Shown piece by piece: positions 7,930 through 14,363 of a DNA stretch of 17,988 nt. The DNA is taken from NCBI GenBank assembly GCA_903907185.1, contig CAIVND010000253.1:1-17988 (forward strand). Direction: 5' to 3'. The stretch comes from an uncultured Acidimicrobiaceae bacterium. GTDB lineage: Bacteria; Actinomycetota; Acidimicrobiia; Acidimicrobiales; Bog-793. The notes under the pieces were generated by a model. That model was not told the origin of the DNA, ran no database searches, and worked only from the letters and a program-made list of their open reading frames with translations. Positions within the stretch are counted from its first letter, which is position 1. Every line of letters starts with the position of its first letter. Both the position numbers and the translations under genes were made by a program.

Positions 7930-7935
7930 TAGCGT
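7930..7935 (+). promoter_or_regulatory. Candidate -10 element for a leaderless deacetylase transcript
   Basis: TAGCGT fits the TAnnnT pattern and lies exactly six bases before the ATG at 7942. This gene lacks a convincing ribosome binding site. A start of transcription at the A of the ATG would make the mRNA leaderless, which is common in actinobacteria. No clear -35 box. Confidence 0.3.
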
Positions 7936-7941
7936 GAACCT

Positions 7942-8979
7942 ATGAAGGTGTTGCTTGGTATTCACGAAGCCTCATTTGCCCATAGCGGGGGGACAAGCCA
8001 TCCTGAATCTCCCGACCGGTTAGCCGCGACCATTCGTGGCGCGAGGTCGGCGAGACTCGACAGTGAACTGATGATCTTTTCGCCTCGCAGTGCAAGCACC
8101 GCGGAGATCGAACGGATCCACACATTGACCTATCTGAGTGATCTCGAGCGTTTCTGCGCAGCGGGAGGCGGTCACCTTGATGGAGATACCGCCGTGGTGC
8201 CGGCTTCGTATGAAGCGGCTATCCACGCTGCGGGCGCAGGACCTGATGCGGTCGAACGATTGCGTGCAGGTGAGGCAAGCTCGGCATTTTTGGCACTCCG
8301 CCCGCCCGGTCATCACGCGGTGAGCGAACGCGCAATGGGATTCTGTTTGATTAACAACATCGCGGTAACTGCCGCCTCGCTCCGCGATCAGGGTGAACGA
8401 GTACTGATTGTTGACTTTGACGCCCACCACGGCAACGGAACACAGGCCGCGTTCTACAGCGATCCCGAGGTTCTCTATATCTCGCTTCATCAGTACCCTC
8501 TCTATCCGGGCTCGGGGGCGCTTGCTGAGGTTGGTGCAGACGAGGGAGTTGGTTGCACGATTAACTTTCCCTTTCCCGCAGGGACCACTGGTGATGCCTA
8601 TGCGCTTGCCTTTGATGAGGTGATCGGTCCCGCGGTTGAACGGTTTGCACCTACCTGGGTGTTGGTCTCCGCGGGTTTCGATGCGCACCGCGAGGATCCA
8701 TTGACCGATATGGGTCTTACCGCAGGCGATTATCGGGATCTCACGCAGCGATTGATGGACATGACGGTGCCGGGACGACGGATCTTCTTTCTTGAGGGTG
8801 GGTACGATCTCGGCGCACTGGAGCGGAGTGTGCAGATGACCATTGCAACACTTGGCGGTGAGGCGATCGTCTCTGAGAGCCGAAGTGGAGCCGGAGCTGA
8901 TGGTCACAGCGGCGCGACCGGTGAGGCTGGCCGCATCGTCGATTACGCACGTCAGCTTCAAGAGCGACTCCGCAGTTAG
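7942..8979 (+). CDS. Histone deacetylase superfamily amidohydrolase
   Basis: Zinc-dependent deacetylase fold of 345 residues, closest in motif style to bacterial class II HDAC-like enzymes and acetylpolyamine amidohydrolases. Visible motifs: HPESPDRL at 20-27; RPPGHHA at 120-126 with the catalytic His124/His125 pair; GFCLINN at 133-139; VDFDAHHGNGTQ with zinc ligands Asp160 and His162; SAGFDAH with the third ligand Asp247; and LEGGYD with the transition-state Tyr288. All catalytic positions are intact, so it should be active. The substrate cannot be read from sequence: acetylated protein lysines, acetylpolyamines and other N-acetyl compounds are all possible. The last 35 residues are a Gly/Ser/Ala-rich tail. 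It sits where mycobacteria carry mutT4, ahead of pcnA on the same strand. Confidence 0.92.
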   Translation: MKVLLGIHEASFAHSGGTSHPESPDRLAATIRGARSARLDSELMIFSPRSASTAEIERIHTLTYLSDLERFCAAGGGHLDGDTAVVPASYEAAIHAAGAGPDAVERLRAGEASSAFLALRPPGHHAVSERAMGFCLINNIAVTAASLRDQGERVLIVDFDAHHGNGTQAAFYSDPEVLYISLHQYPLYPGSGALAEVGADEGVGCTINFPFPAGTTGDAYALAFDEVIGPAVERFAPTWVLVSAGFDAHREDPLTDMGLTAGDYRDLTQRLMDMTVPGRRIFFLEGGYDLGALERSVQMTIATLGGEAIVSESRSGAGADGHSGATGEAGRIVDYARQLQERLRS

Positions 8980-9008
8980 ACACTGCAATGGGCGGTTCGA
9001 CACTGCAA
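8972..9008 (+). repeat. 20-bp-period tandem repeat upstream of pcnA
   Basis: GCAGTTAGACACTGCAA (8972-8988) and GCGGTTCGACACTGCAA (8992-9008) match at 15 of 17 positions and are exactly 20 bases apart, about two helical turns. The first copy spans the deacetylase stop codon. The pair ends 35 bases before the pcnA ATG, where an activator or repressor could bind. Confidence 0.5.
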
Positions 9009-9031
9009 CGAGTGGTGAGCGTATTGCCCAC

Positions 9032-9037
9032 TACCGT
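9032..9037 (+). promoter_or_regulatory. Candidate -10 element for a leaderless pcnA transcript
   Basis: TACCGT (TAnnnT) lies six bases before the pcnA ATG at 9044. The purine stretch AGGAG directly abuts the ATG and is too close to work as a normal Shine-Dalgarno site, which favours leaderless initiation. No good -35 is seen. Confidence 0.3.
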
Positions 9038-9043
9038 TAGGAG

Positions 9044-10477
9044 ATGATTCCAGAGCGTCTTCGGCCCGTGATTGAGGAGACGGCGGGGATCGCAGAGCGA
9101 TTCGTGGCGAAGGGTCGAGCGCTGTATCTCGTCGGCGGTACAGTCCGCGATGCGATCGCCGGTCGTCCTGGCGCATCGCAGAATTCAGTCGCGGAAGTTC
9201 TCGAAGTTGTCAGCTCTGATGATCCGCCAGCGGACGTCGACATGACGACCGATGCTCTTCCCGATGAGATCGAAGAGATCGTGCGACCGATCGCGGACGC
9301 GATATGGACGCAGGGAAAGCGCTTTGGAACGATCGGTTTTCGCTATCGCGGTAAACACTATGAGATCACCACCCACCGGGCCGAGGCCTACTCGCCCGAT
9401 TCGCGAAAGCCGGACGTCGTCTTTGGTCGAGAGATCACCGCGGATCTTGAACGTCGTGATTTTACGGTCAACGCAATGGCGCTCAAAGTTCCTGATCTGC
9501 AGTTAGTCGATCCGTTCAATGGCATTGGTGACCTTGCCGAAAAACGTCTACGGACGCCACTTGATCCTCGAGAGTCATTTAGTGATGATCCACTTCGGAT
9601 GTTGCGAGCAGCCCGGTTCCACGCGGGATATGACCTGGTCCCTGATGAAGCGCTGATTGACGCCATCAAAGAGCTCCACCATCGACTTGCGATTGTCTCT
9701 GTCGAGCGCATACGCGATGAGCTCGACAAAATGATCGTTCTTCCCAATCCGGAGGCAGCGCTGTGGTTCATTGTCCATACCGGTCTGTCACGCGAGTTTC
9801 TCCCCGAACTCGATGCGCTCGAGCTTGAGCAAGATCCGATCCACCGTCACAAAGACGTTCTCGGTCATACCATTGCTGTGGTTTGTCGTACTCGTCCTGA
9901 CCGCTTACTGCGACTCTCGGCGCTCTTTCATGATGTTGGAAAGCCAAAGACTCGCGCCATCGGAGAGAACGGGGTCTCGTTTCACCACCATGAACTTGTC
10001 GGTGCTCGCATGACGAAGAAACGGATGACTGCACTGCACTACGCCAACGCGGAGATCGAACAGGTCACAAGACTCGTTGAGCTTCATCTACGGTTCCACA
10101 CCTACCAGATGGGTTGGACCGACTCAGCGCTTCGTCGTTACGCGCGCGACGCTGGCCCACTGCTTGGCAAGTTGAATGAACTAACTCGAGCGGACTGCAC
10201 CACAAGAAATGAACGGAAGGTGCGCGAGCTCGCTGAGGCGATGGACGATCTTGAACGACGACTTGTTGATCTCAACGAACGCGAGGCGCTTGACGCGATC
10301 CGACCGGAGCTTGACGGTGAGATGGTGATGGCTCGACTTGGGCTAACACCCGGCCGAGAGGTCGGTCGGGCGCTCAGCTTCCTATTGGAGCTTCGCCTCG
10401 AAGAGGGGATGCTCGGTGAAGAAGAGGCAGGTCGTCGCCTCGACCAATGGTGGCAGGCCAGCCAGTCCCAAGGGTGA
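9044..10477 (+). CDS. pcnA: CCA tRNA nucleotidyltransferase / poly(A) polymerase family with HD domain
   Basis: Class II nucleotidyltransferase that adds or repairs the 3' CCA of tRNA; in actinobacteria the family includes CCA-adding enzymes and poly(A) polymerases. Length is 477 residues. GGTVRD (31-36) and the catalytic pair in DVD (Asp64, Asp66) form the nucleotidyltransferase head, RRDFTVNAM (137-145) follows, then DDPLRMLRAARF and SVERIRDEL of the neck. A C-terminal HD phosphohydrolase-type domain follows, with HRHKDVLGHT and FHDVGKPKT (His296, Asp297). About 20 extra residues, acidic and Ser-rich, lie between the GG motif and the DxD. The gene sits in the same actinobacterial neighbourhood as Rv3907c. 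It is convergent with ino1, only 32 bases apart, with no obvious terminator between them. Confidence 0.93.
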   Translation: MIPERLRPVIEETAGIAERFVAKGRALYLVGGTVRDAIAGRPGASQNSVAEVLEVVSSDDPPADVDMTTDALPDEIEEIVRPIADAIWTQGKRFGTIGFRYRGKHYEITTHRAEAYSPDSRKPDVVFGREITADLERRDFTVNAMALKVPDLQLVDPFNGIGDLAEKRLRTPLDPRESFSDDPLRMLRAARFHAGYDLVPDEALIDAIKELHHRLAIVSVERIRDELDKMIVLPNPEAALWFIVHTGLSREFLPELDALELEQDPIHRHKDVLGHTIAVVCRTRPDRLLRLSALFHDVGKPKTRAIGENGVSFHHHELVGARMTKKRMTALHYANAEIEQVTRLVELHLRFHTYQMGWTDSALRRYARDAGPLLGKLNELTRADCTTRNERKVRELAEAMDDLERRLVDLNEREALDAIRPELDGEMVMARLGLTPGREVGRALSFLLELRLEEGMLGEEEAGRRLDQWWQASQSQG

Positions 10478-10509
10478 AGCCTTTGAGTTCTGGCGATCTC
10501 CGGATTGGG

Positions 10510-11592
10510 CTACGCCAGCTCTGCAAACTCCTCAACGAGTAGCCGTGCTGCCTCGTCGCGATACTGCACGGGCGGTGACTTCATGAAGTAGGCAGAGGCG
10601 CCGAGAAGTGGTCCACCGATCTTGCGATCAAGAGCGATCTTCGCGCAGCGAACCGCATCGATGATGACGCCAGCAGAGTTCGGCGAGTCCCACACCTCAA
10701 GCTTGAGTTCAAGATTGAGCGGAACGTCCCCGAAGTTGCGTCCCTCAAGTCGGATGTAGGCCCACTTGCGGTCCTCCAGCCATGGAACATGATCGCTCGG
10801 GCCGATGTGAACGGAGTCGGCCGGGAGTTTGTGATCGAGCTGACTGGTCACCGCCTGAGTCTTCGAGATCTTCTTTGACTCCAGGCGCTCGCGCTCGAGC
10901 ATGTTCATGAAGTCCATATTCCCGCCGACATTGAGTTGATAGGTACGGTCAAGTACCAAACCACGATCCTCAAAGAGTCGAGTGAGCATGCGGTGAACGA
11001 TGGTCGCACCAACCTGACTCTTGATGTCGTCACCGATGATCGGTACACCAGCATCGGTGAACTTCTGGGCCCACTCGGGATCGCTTGCAATGAAGACCGG
11101 GACGGCATTCACAAAGGCAACGCCCGCTTTGATCGCCTCTCCGGCGTAGTACTTCTGGGCCTGCTCTGATCCAACGGGGAGGTAGGAGACAAGCACCTCA
11201 GCACCTGACGCCTTGAGGACCGCTGCAACATCAACAGGCTCAAGTGGTGATTCGTCGATCACCGTTCGGTAGTACTTCCCGAGACCGTCATAGGTCGGTC
11301 CTCGGTCGACGTTGATTCCAAGTGCGGGGACGTCGGCAAACTTGATGGTGTTGTTTCGGCCCGCAAGAATTGCCTTACCCAGGTCGACACCTACTTTTGC
11401 AGCATCAACGTCAAACGCGGCTACGAACTCAATATCGCTTACGTGGTAGCCACCGAGCACGACGTGCATGAGACCCGGGACAAACTCTTCGGGGTCTGCC
11501 TCTCGGTAGTACTCCACACCCTGAATCAGTGCGCTTGCACAGTTGCCGATACCCGCAATGGCTACCTTGATCGGACTCTTTGTATTCGTCAT
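10510..11592 (-). CDS. ino1: Inositol-3-phosphate synthase
   Basis: NAD-dependent cyclisation of glucose-6-phosphate to 1L-myo-inositol 3-phosphate, the first step to phosphatidylinositol, PIMs and mycothiol. Length is 360 residues, matching the short actinobacterial form. The Rossmann motif GIGNCASALIQG is at 14-25. SYLPVGSEQAQKYYA, the DDIKSQVGAT motif and NVGGNMDF, all of this family, follow in order. ATG at 11592 overlaps the padR stop (ATGA) and is preceded by GGAGG, so it is well translated and coupled to padR. The pairing of a PadR regulator with ino1 is also seen at Rv0047c-Rv0046c in Mycobacterium tuberculosis. The presence of this gene supports an actinobacterial host. Confidence 0.97.
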   Translation of the reverse strand: MTNTKSPIKVAIAGIGNCASALIQGVEYYREADPEEFVPGLMHVVLGGYHVSDIEFVAAFDVDAAKVGVDLGKAILAGRNNTIKFADVPALGINVDRGPTYDGLGKYYRTVIDESPLEPVDVAAVLKASGAEVLVSYLPVGSEQAQKYYAGEAIKAGVAFVNAVPVFIASDPEWAQKFTDAGVPIIGDDIKSQVGATIVHRMLTRLFEDRGLVLDRTYQLNVGGNMDFMNMLERERLESKKISKTQAVTSQLDHKLPADSVHIGPSDHVPWLEDRKWAYIRLEGRNFGDVPLNLELKLEVWDSPNSAGVIIDAVRCAKIALDRKIGGPLLGASAYFMKSPPVQYRDEAARLLVEEFAELA

Positions 11593-12326
11593 TGGGTTAT
11601 GCCTCCATCGTGTGCGAATGTTGCGTCACTCATGACGCGAGGTTGTGCGCCCGAGGCGCCTTGTTCGGTGCTGGTCTGGGTATCGGTGGTGATCTCCGTG
11701 AGTGTCCGCTCACGCTCAAGGAGCCGCTCGATCCACGAGAGATCGTGAGCGACGCCGTCTCGGGCATGTTCTGCGAGTGAGCGTTCGTACGGGTCTAGTG
11801 CACGGGCTGGTTGATCGAGGTGCTCTGAGGAGCGGTGGAGTCGATCGGTGAGCTCCATGCGTTGGCGCTCAAGGAGTCGGATCCGTGCGGCAGGAGAGAG
11901 ATAGCGGGCAAAGGCGAGTCGGAGCGAGAAGTTCCGCTCGCTGTCACTGGCGGCTGGAGCTTCAAGCAGCTTTCCAAAGAGCGTCTCACCGATGGCAGTG
12001 ATCTCGTAGACCTTTCGTGCCCGAGTGCTTGTTCGGCCGAGTGTCTTCACCTTCGCCGTTGCTCGACGTGCGACCGTGGCAGCACGTTCACCGCCGAGCG
12101 ATCCAGTGAGCACCATGGCCGTCGTCGATTCCATCTCTGCGCCCGAACCGACGGATCGGATCGCACCAGATGCCTCAAGACGACCAAGTGCCGGATAGAG
12201 CGATCCAAATGAGAGGTTGGCGAGCACACCGAAGTCGTCGCGGAGGCGTTTACGCAGGTCGTAACCGTGCATCGACCGCTCTTTCAAGAGACCAAGGATT
12301 GCAAATTCCAACATATGGACCATCAT
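11589..12326 (-). CDS. PadR family transcriptional regulator
   Basis: DNA-binding winged-helix repressor type, 245 residues. The N-terminal HTH is clear: MLEFAILGLLKERSMHGYDL, then SFGSLYPALGRLEASGAI. Normally a short loop leads to the wing strand; here about 43 residues rich in Thr/Ala/Arg (roughly 58-100) intervene before RKVYEITAIGETLF. A helical C-terminal domain with heptad-like leucines (about 145-210) should dimerise. A polar disordered tail ends the protein. Start codons are possible at 12326, 12323 and 12314; the third gives the most canonical N-terminus, but none has a ribosome binding site. It forms an operon with ino1 through an ATGA overlap and probably controls it and itself. 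The ligand is unknown. Confidence 0.9.
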   Translation of the reverse strand: MMVHMLEFAILGLLKERSMHGYDLRKRLRDDFGVLANLSFGSLYPALGRLEASGAIRSVGSGAEMESTTAMVLTGSLGGERAATVARRATAKVKTLGRTSTRARKVYEITAIGETLFGKLLEAPAASDSERNFSLRLAFARYLSPAARIRLLERQRMELTDRLHRSSEHLDQPARALDPYERSLAEHARDGVAHDLSWIERLLERERTLTEITTDTQTSTEQGASGAQPRVMSDATFAHDGGITQ

Positions 12327-12379
12327 AGCAGAAAGATGTATCGAATCGATATGTTGAATCGTTACAACTTGTGCAACGA
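12310..12379. promoter_or_regulatory. padR/DUF5318 divergent control region with inverted repeats
   Basis: TATCGA-A-TCGATA at 12339-12351 is a perfect 6-1-6 inverted repeat just upstream of padR. AACATAT (12310-12316) and ATATGTT (12349-12355) are a further perfect inverted pair. TCGTT (12359-12363) and AACGA (12375-12379) form another. PadR proteins usually bind AT-rich inverted repeats near their own promoters, so autoregulation here is plausible but unproven. Confidence 0.35.
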
Positions 12380-12416
12380 ATTAGGCAGTGATCTGTCAGG
12401 AACTGCAATTAAATCG

Positions 12417-12444
12417 TTGGCTCGCCGCAGGTTTCCATTACCCT
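12417..12444 (+). promoter_or_regulatory. Candidate promoter for a leaderless DUF5318 gene
   Basis: TTGGCT (12417-12422) and TACCCT (12439-12444) are 16 bases apart. The -10 ends six bases before the GTG at 12451, which has no ribosome binding site. The spacing fits a transcript beginning at the start codon. Confidence 0.45.
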
Positions 12445-12450
12445 GTCGCC

Positions 12451-12894
12451 GTGAGTAGTTCGTCAGACTCTTCCCCGACCATTGATGATCTCACTGGTCT
12501 TGGCCAGGTTGAGTACCGCCTCGCCCGTGATCAGCTGGTCCGGGAGTATCAACGGGGTCGGGCCTCAAGACTCGATGTCTGTGACGCTCAGACCGAGTTG
12601 TTGCGTGTCGCTCGTAATCTCGGCCGATTGACCGAGGTCGATTGCCCGATCTGTGAGACAAACAAGCTGATCCACGTGACCTTTGGCTTCGGTAGGACCC
12701 TTCCGCCCTCTGGTCGAGCGATCGGATCGGTCAAAGAGCTCCGCCTGCTTGCCCGACAGCACCTCGATGAGGTGGCCTTTTATGTCGTTGAGGTCTGTGT
12801 CGATTGTCGATGGAACCATCTTGTTCGAATGTTTTCCTCCCACACCGTGCGCAGTAGGGCGCCACTTGGTACTTCGAAGAGGGCTGGCAGATAG
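12451..12894 (+). CDS. DUF5318 family zinc-ribbon-like protein
   Basis: Protein of 147 residues from GTG 12451. Motifs recalled from the actinobacterial family that includes Rv0049: EYRLARDQLVREYQRGRAS, DVCDAQTELLRVARNLG, CPIC at 65-68, VTFGFGRTLPPSGRAI, and YVVEVCVDCRWNHLVR with Cys116 and Cys119. The two CxxC pairs could form a zinc ribbon. The function of the family is not known; in many actinobacteria it lies next to the penicillin-binding protein gene ponA, which is absent here. Upstream in-frame codons back to 12388 would add 21 residues that do not look like the family, so the shorter start was chosen. Divergent from padR and followed by panB after 62 bases. Confidence 0.8.
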   Translation: MSSSSDSSPTIDDLTGLGQVEYRLARDQLVREYQRGRASRLDVCDAQTELLRVARNLGRLTEVDCPICETNKLIHVTFGFGRTLPPSGRAIGSVKELRLLARQHLDEVAFYVVEVCVDCRWNHLVRMFSSHTVRSRAPLGTSKRAGR

Positions 12895-12912
12895 TTTCGG
12901 TAGGCTAGGGGC

Positions 12913-12924
12913 GCTGCCGGCAGC
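12913..12924. repeat. Perfect 12-bp palindrome in the panB leader
   Basis: GCTGCCGGCAGC is its own reverse complement and lies 32 bases before the panB ATG. GGGCGCTG also recurs at 12909 and 12929. A TAGGCT at 12901-12906 could be a -10 element, which would place the palindrome near the transcription start. An operator or a hairpin is possible; no T-run follows, so a terminator is unlikely. Confidence 0.3.
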
Positions 12925-12956
12925 CAGAGGGCGCTGGACAGCTGGAGGTTAACCCG

Positions 12957-13772
12957 ATGTCTTTACCGATGACCGTCCCACAGATCGCGCGCACCAAACG
13001 TCGTTCCGGCGCTGAACCCATCGTCATGGTGACCGCCTATGACACCCCTTTTGCTCGGATCGTCGACGAAGCGGGGGTTGATCTGATCCTGGTTGGTGAC
13101 TCTGTGGGCAACAACGTTCTTGGTCTCGAGAGCACCTTGAGCGTCACCATTGCGGACATCGCGCACCACACTCGAGCGGTATCTCGAGCGAAGACCTCGG
13201 CGGTTGTTGTAGCGGACATGGTTTGGATGAGCTACCACACGACCACGACAACAGCGGTAGAAAATGCTGCTGAGCTCGTACGAGCAGGCGCTCAAGCGAT
13301 CAAGCTCGAGGGCGGACGAAAGCGGCTGGCGGTCATCCGTGCGATCCTCGACGCGGAGATCCCGGTGATGGGTCATCTCGGTCTCACTCCTCAATCGGTT
13401 CATGCCATGGGCGGGATGCGGGTTCAGGCGCGTGACAAGCTGGCGGCTGAGGAGCTACTCGCTGATGCCAAGGCGCTTGCCGCTGAGGGTTGTTTCGCGA
13501 TCGTGCTCGAGGGCATTCCCCGGGAACTTGCTCGCTCGGTAACGGAGGCAATTGATGTTCCAACGATCGGTATCGGGGCGGGCCCCGACACGGACGGCCA
13601 AGTCCTGGTACTCCACGATCTGTTGGGGCTAAATTCCGGCCCCGCGCCGAAATTTGTACGCCACTTCGCTGACCTTGCCACGGCCGCACGCGATGCGGTC
13701 TCCGGCTACAGCGATGAGGTCCGTCGGGGAACCTTTCCTAGCGATGAGGAGAGCTACCACGCTCCGAAGTGA
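12957..13772 (+). CDS. panB: 3-methyl-2-oxobutanoate hydroxymethyltransferase (ketopantoate hydroxymethyltransferase)
   Basis: First committed step of pantothenate and coenzyme A synthesis: transfers hydroxymethyl from 5,10-methylenetetrahydrofolate to 2-oxoisovalerate. Length is 271 residues, typical. VMVTAYD (23-29), LVGDSVGN with metal ligand Asp48, VVADM with Asp87, KLEGG with Glu118, MGHLGLTPQS (138-147), VLEGIP with the catalytic base Glu185, and IGIGAG then GQVLVLHDLLGL are all present in order. ATG at 12957 has GGAGG upstream. No other pan gene is nearby, so it is a stand-alone pantothenate gene placed in the space usually occupied by ponA in related genomes. The following 270 bases are non-coding. 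Confidence 0.97.
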   Translation: MSLPMTVPQIARTKRRSGAEPIVMVTAYDTPFARIVDEAGVDLILVGDSVGNNVLGLESTLSVTIADIAHHTRAVSRAKTSAVVVADMVWMSYHTTTTTAVENAAELVRAGAQAIKLEGGRKRLAVIRAILDAEIPVMGHLGLTPQSVHAMGGMRVQARDKLAAEELLADAKALAAEGCFAIVLEGIPRELARSVTEAIDVPTIGIGAGPDTDGQVLVLHDLLGLNSGPAPKFVRHFADLATAARDAVSGYSDEVRRGTFPSDEESYHAPK

Positions 13773-13853
13773 CACAGCGCGCAGATAGAAAAAGGCAGCT
13801 GTGGGGGCAGATGAGGTAGCTACTCCGGTAGCGAGGTCGATAACGGTGATTCG

Positions 13854-13895
13854 CCGAGCCCCACGGTGAACTGATCCTCGCCGTGTTGGGCTCGG
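13854..13895 (+). ncRNA. Strong long hairpin in the panB-rpsF gap
   Basis: CCGAGCCC (13854-13861) pairs with GGGCTCGG (13888-13895), and directly inside it CACGG pairs with CCGTG, leaving a TT bulge and a 14-base loop. That gives a 13-bp GC-rich stem. It is 82 bases after panB and about 150 before rpsF. No T-run follows. It may be a processed 3' end, part of an mRNA leader, or the relic of a lost gene; I have no family match. Besides this hairpin and the rpsF leader, the gap 13773-14042 shows only a weak CACAGC/GCTGTG pair. Confidence 0.35.
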
Positions 13896-13986
13896 ACCAT
13901 ATCCATGTGAACCAGGAGGTCGGGAGATAGCTCGGAGAGCAGGTCTTAGTCAGTCGACTAGGATGAACTCTCCAAGTTATGCCCCT

Positions 13987-14033
13987 GCCCCGAAAATCGG
14001 GGCCCACATCGCAAGATGTTGGTCCGAAGGAGG
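13987..14033 (+). promoter_or_regulatory. Structured rpsF leader and Shine-Dalgarno site
   Basis: GCCCCGA (13987-13993) and TCGGGGC (13997-14003) form a 7-bp stem with an AAA loop. ACATC (14006-14010) and GATGT (14015-14019) form a second stem capped by the GNRA-type tetraloop GCAA. CCG at 14024-14026 sits just before AAGGAGG (14027-14033), a full-strength ribosome binding site nine bases from the rpsF ATG. Leaders of rpsF operons in many bacteria bind the S6:S18 complex; whether this one folds into that known motif was not tested. Confidence 0.45.
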
Positions 14034-14042
14034 TGTGCCGCG

Positions 14043-14351
14043 ATGCGGCCATACGAGATAGTTGTCATATTTGACGCCACGCTTGAGGACTCGGTGATCC
14101 GTGAGACCACCGACAAGATCGGTGAGTATGTTCGATCAAAGGACGGCACGACCGGCCGAGTGGATCGTTGGGGCAAGCGGAACTTCGCCTACGAGATCAA
14201 CCACCGAACCGAGGGCTATTACGTCATTCTCGAGGCAACCGGCGAGCCAGCGGTACTCGCAGAGGTCGACCGGATGCTTTCGCTGCGTGATGACGTCATC
14301 CGTCATCGAGTACTGCGTCAGCCCGAGCACGTAATCTCGACCAGCAAGTAA
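14043..14351 (+). CDS. rpsF: 30S ribosomal protein S6
   Basis: Binds the 16S rRNA central domain as a heterodimer with S18. Length is 102 residues; MRPYEIVVIFDATLEDSVIR, then VDRWGKRNFAYEINHRTEGY and DDVIRHRVLR are the family hallmarks. The start is ATG 14043, nine bases after AAGGAGG; an upstream in-frame ATG at 14016 would add nine non-homologous residues and lies inside the leader hairpin, so it was rejected. First gene of the rpsF-ssb-rpsR-rplI operon; ssb follows after 12 bases with its own GGAGG. The nearby rpsR provides its binding partner, so autogenous control through the leader is plausible. Confidence 0.97.
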   Translation: MRPYEIVVIFDATLEDSVIRETTDKIGEYVRSKDGTTGRVDRWGKRNFAYEINHRTEGYYVILEATGEPAVLAEVDRMLSLRDDVIRHRVLRQPEHVISTSK

Positions 14352-14363
14352 CGGAGGCCACCA

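Noticed and set aside
8020..9003. 327-codon open frame on the minus strand opposite the deacetylase gene
   Set aside because: It lies wholly over a well-conserved enzyme with all catalytic motifs; its translation is Cys/Arg-rich and shows no recognisable domain, so it is a codon-bias shadow.
10478..10509. Terminator between convergent pcnA and ino1
   Set aside because: The 32-base gap has no convincing inverted repeat or T-run.
13738..14052. 104-codon minus-strand frame across the panB-rpsF gap
   Set aside because: It overlaps both the panB end and the rpsF start; composition is Ser/Arg/Trp-rich, with no domain or ribosome binding site.
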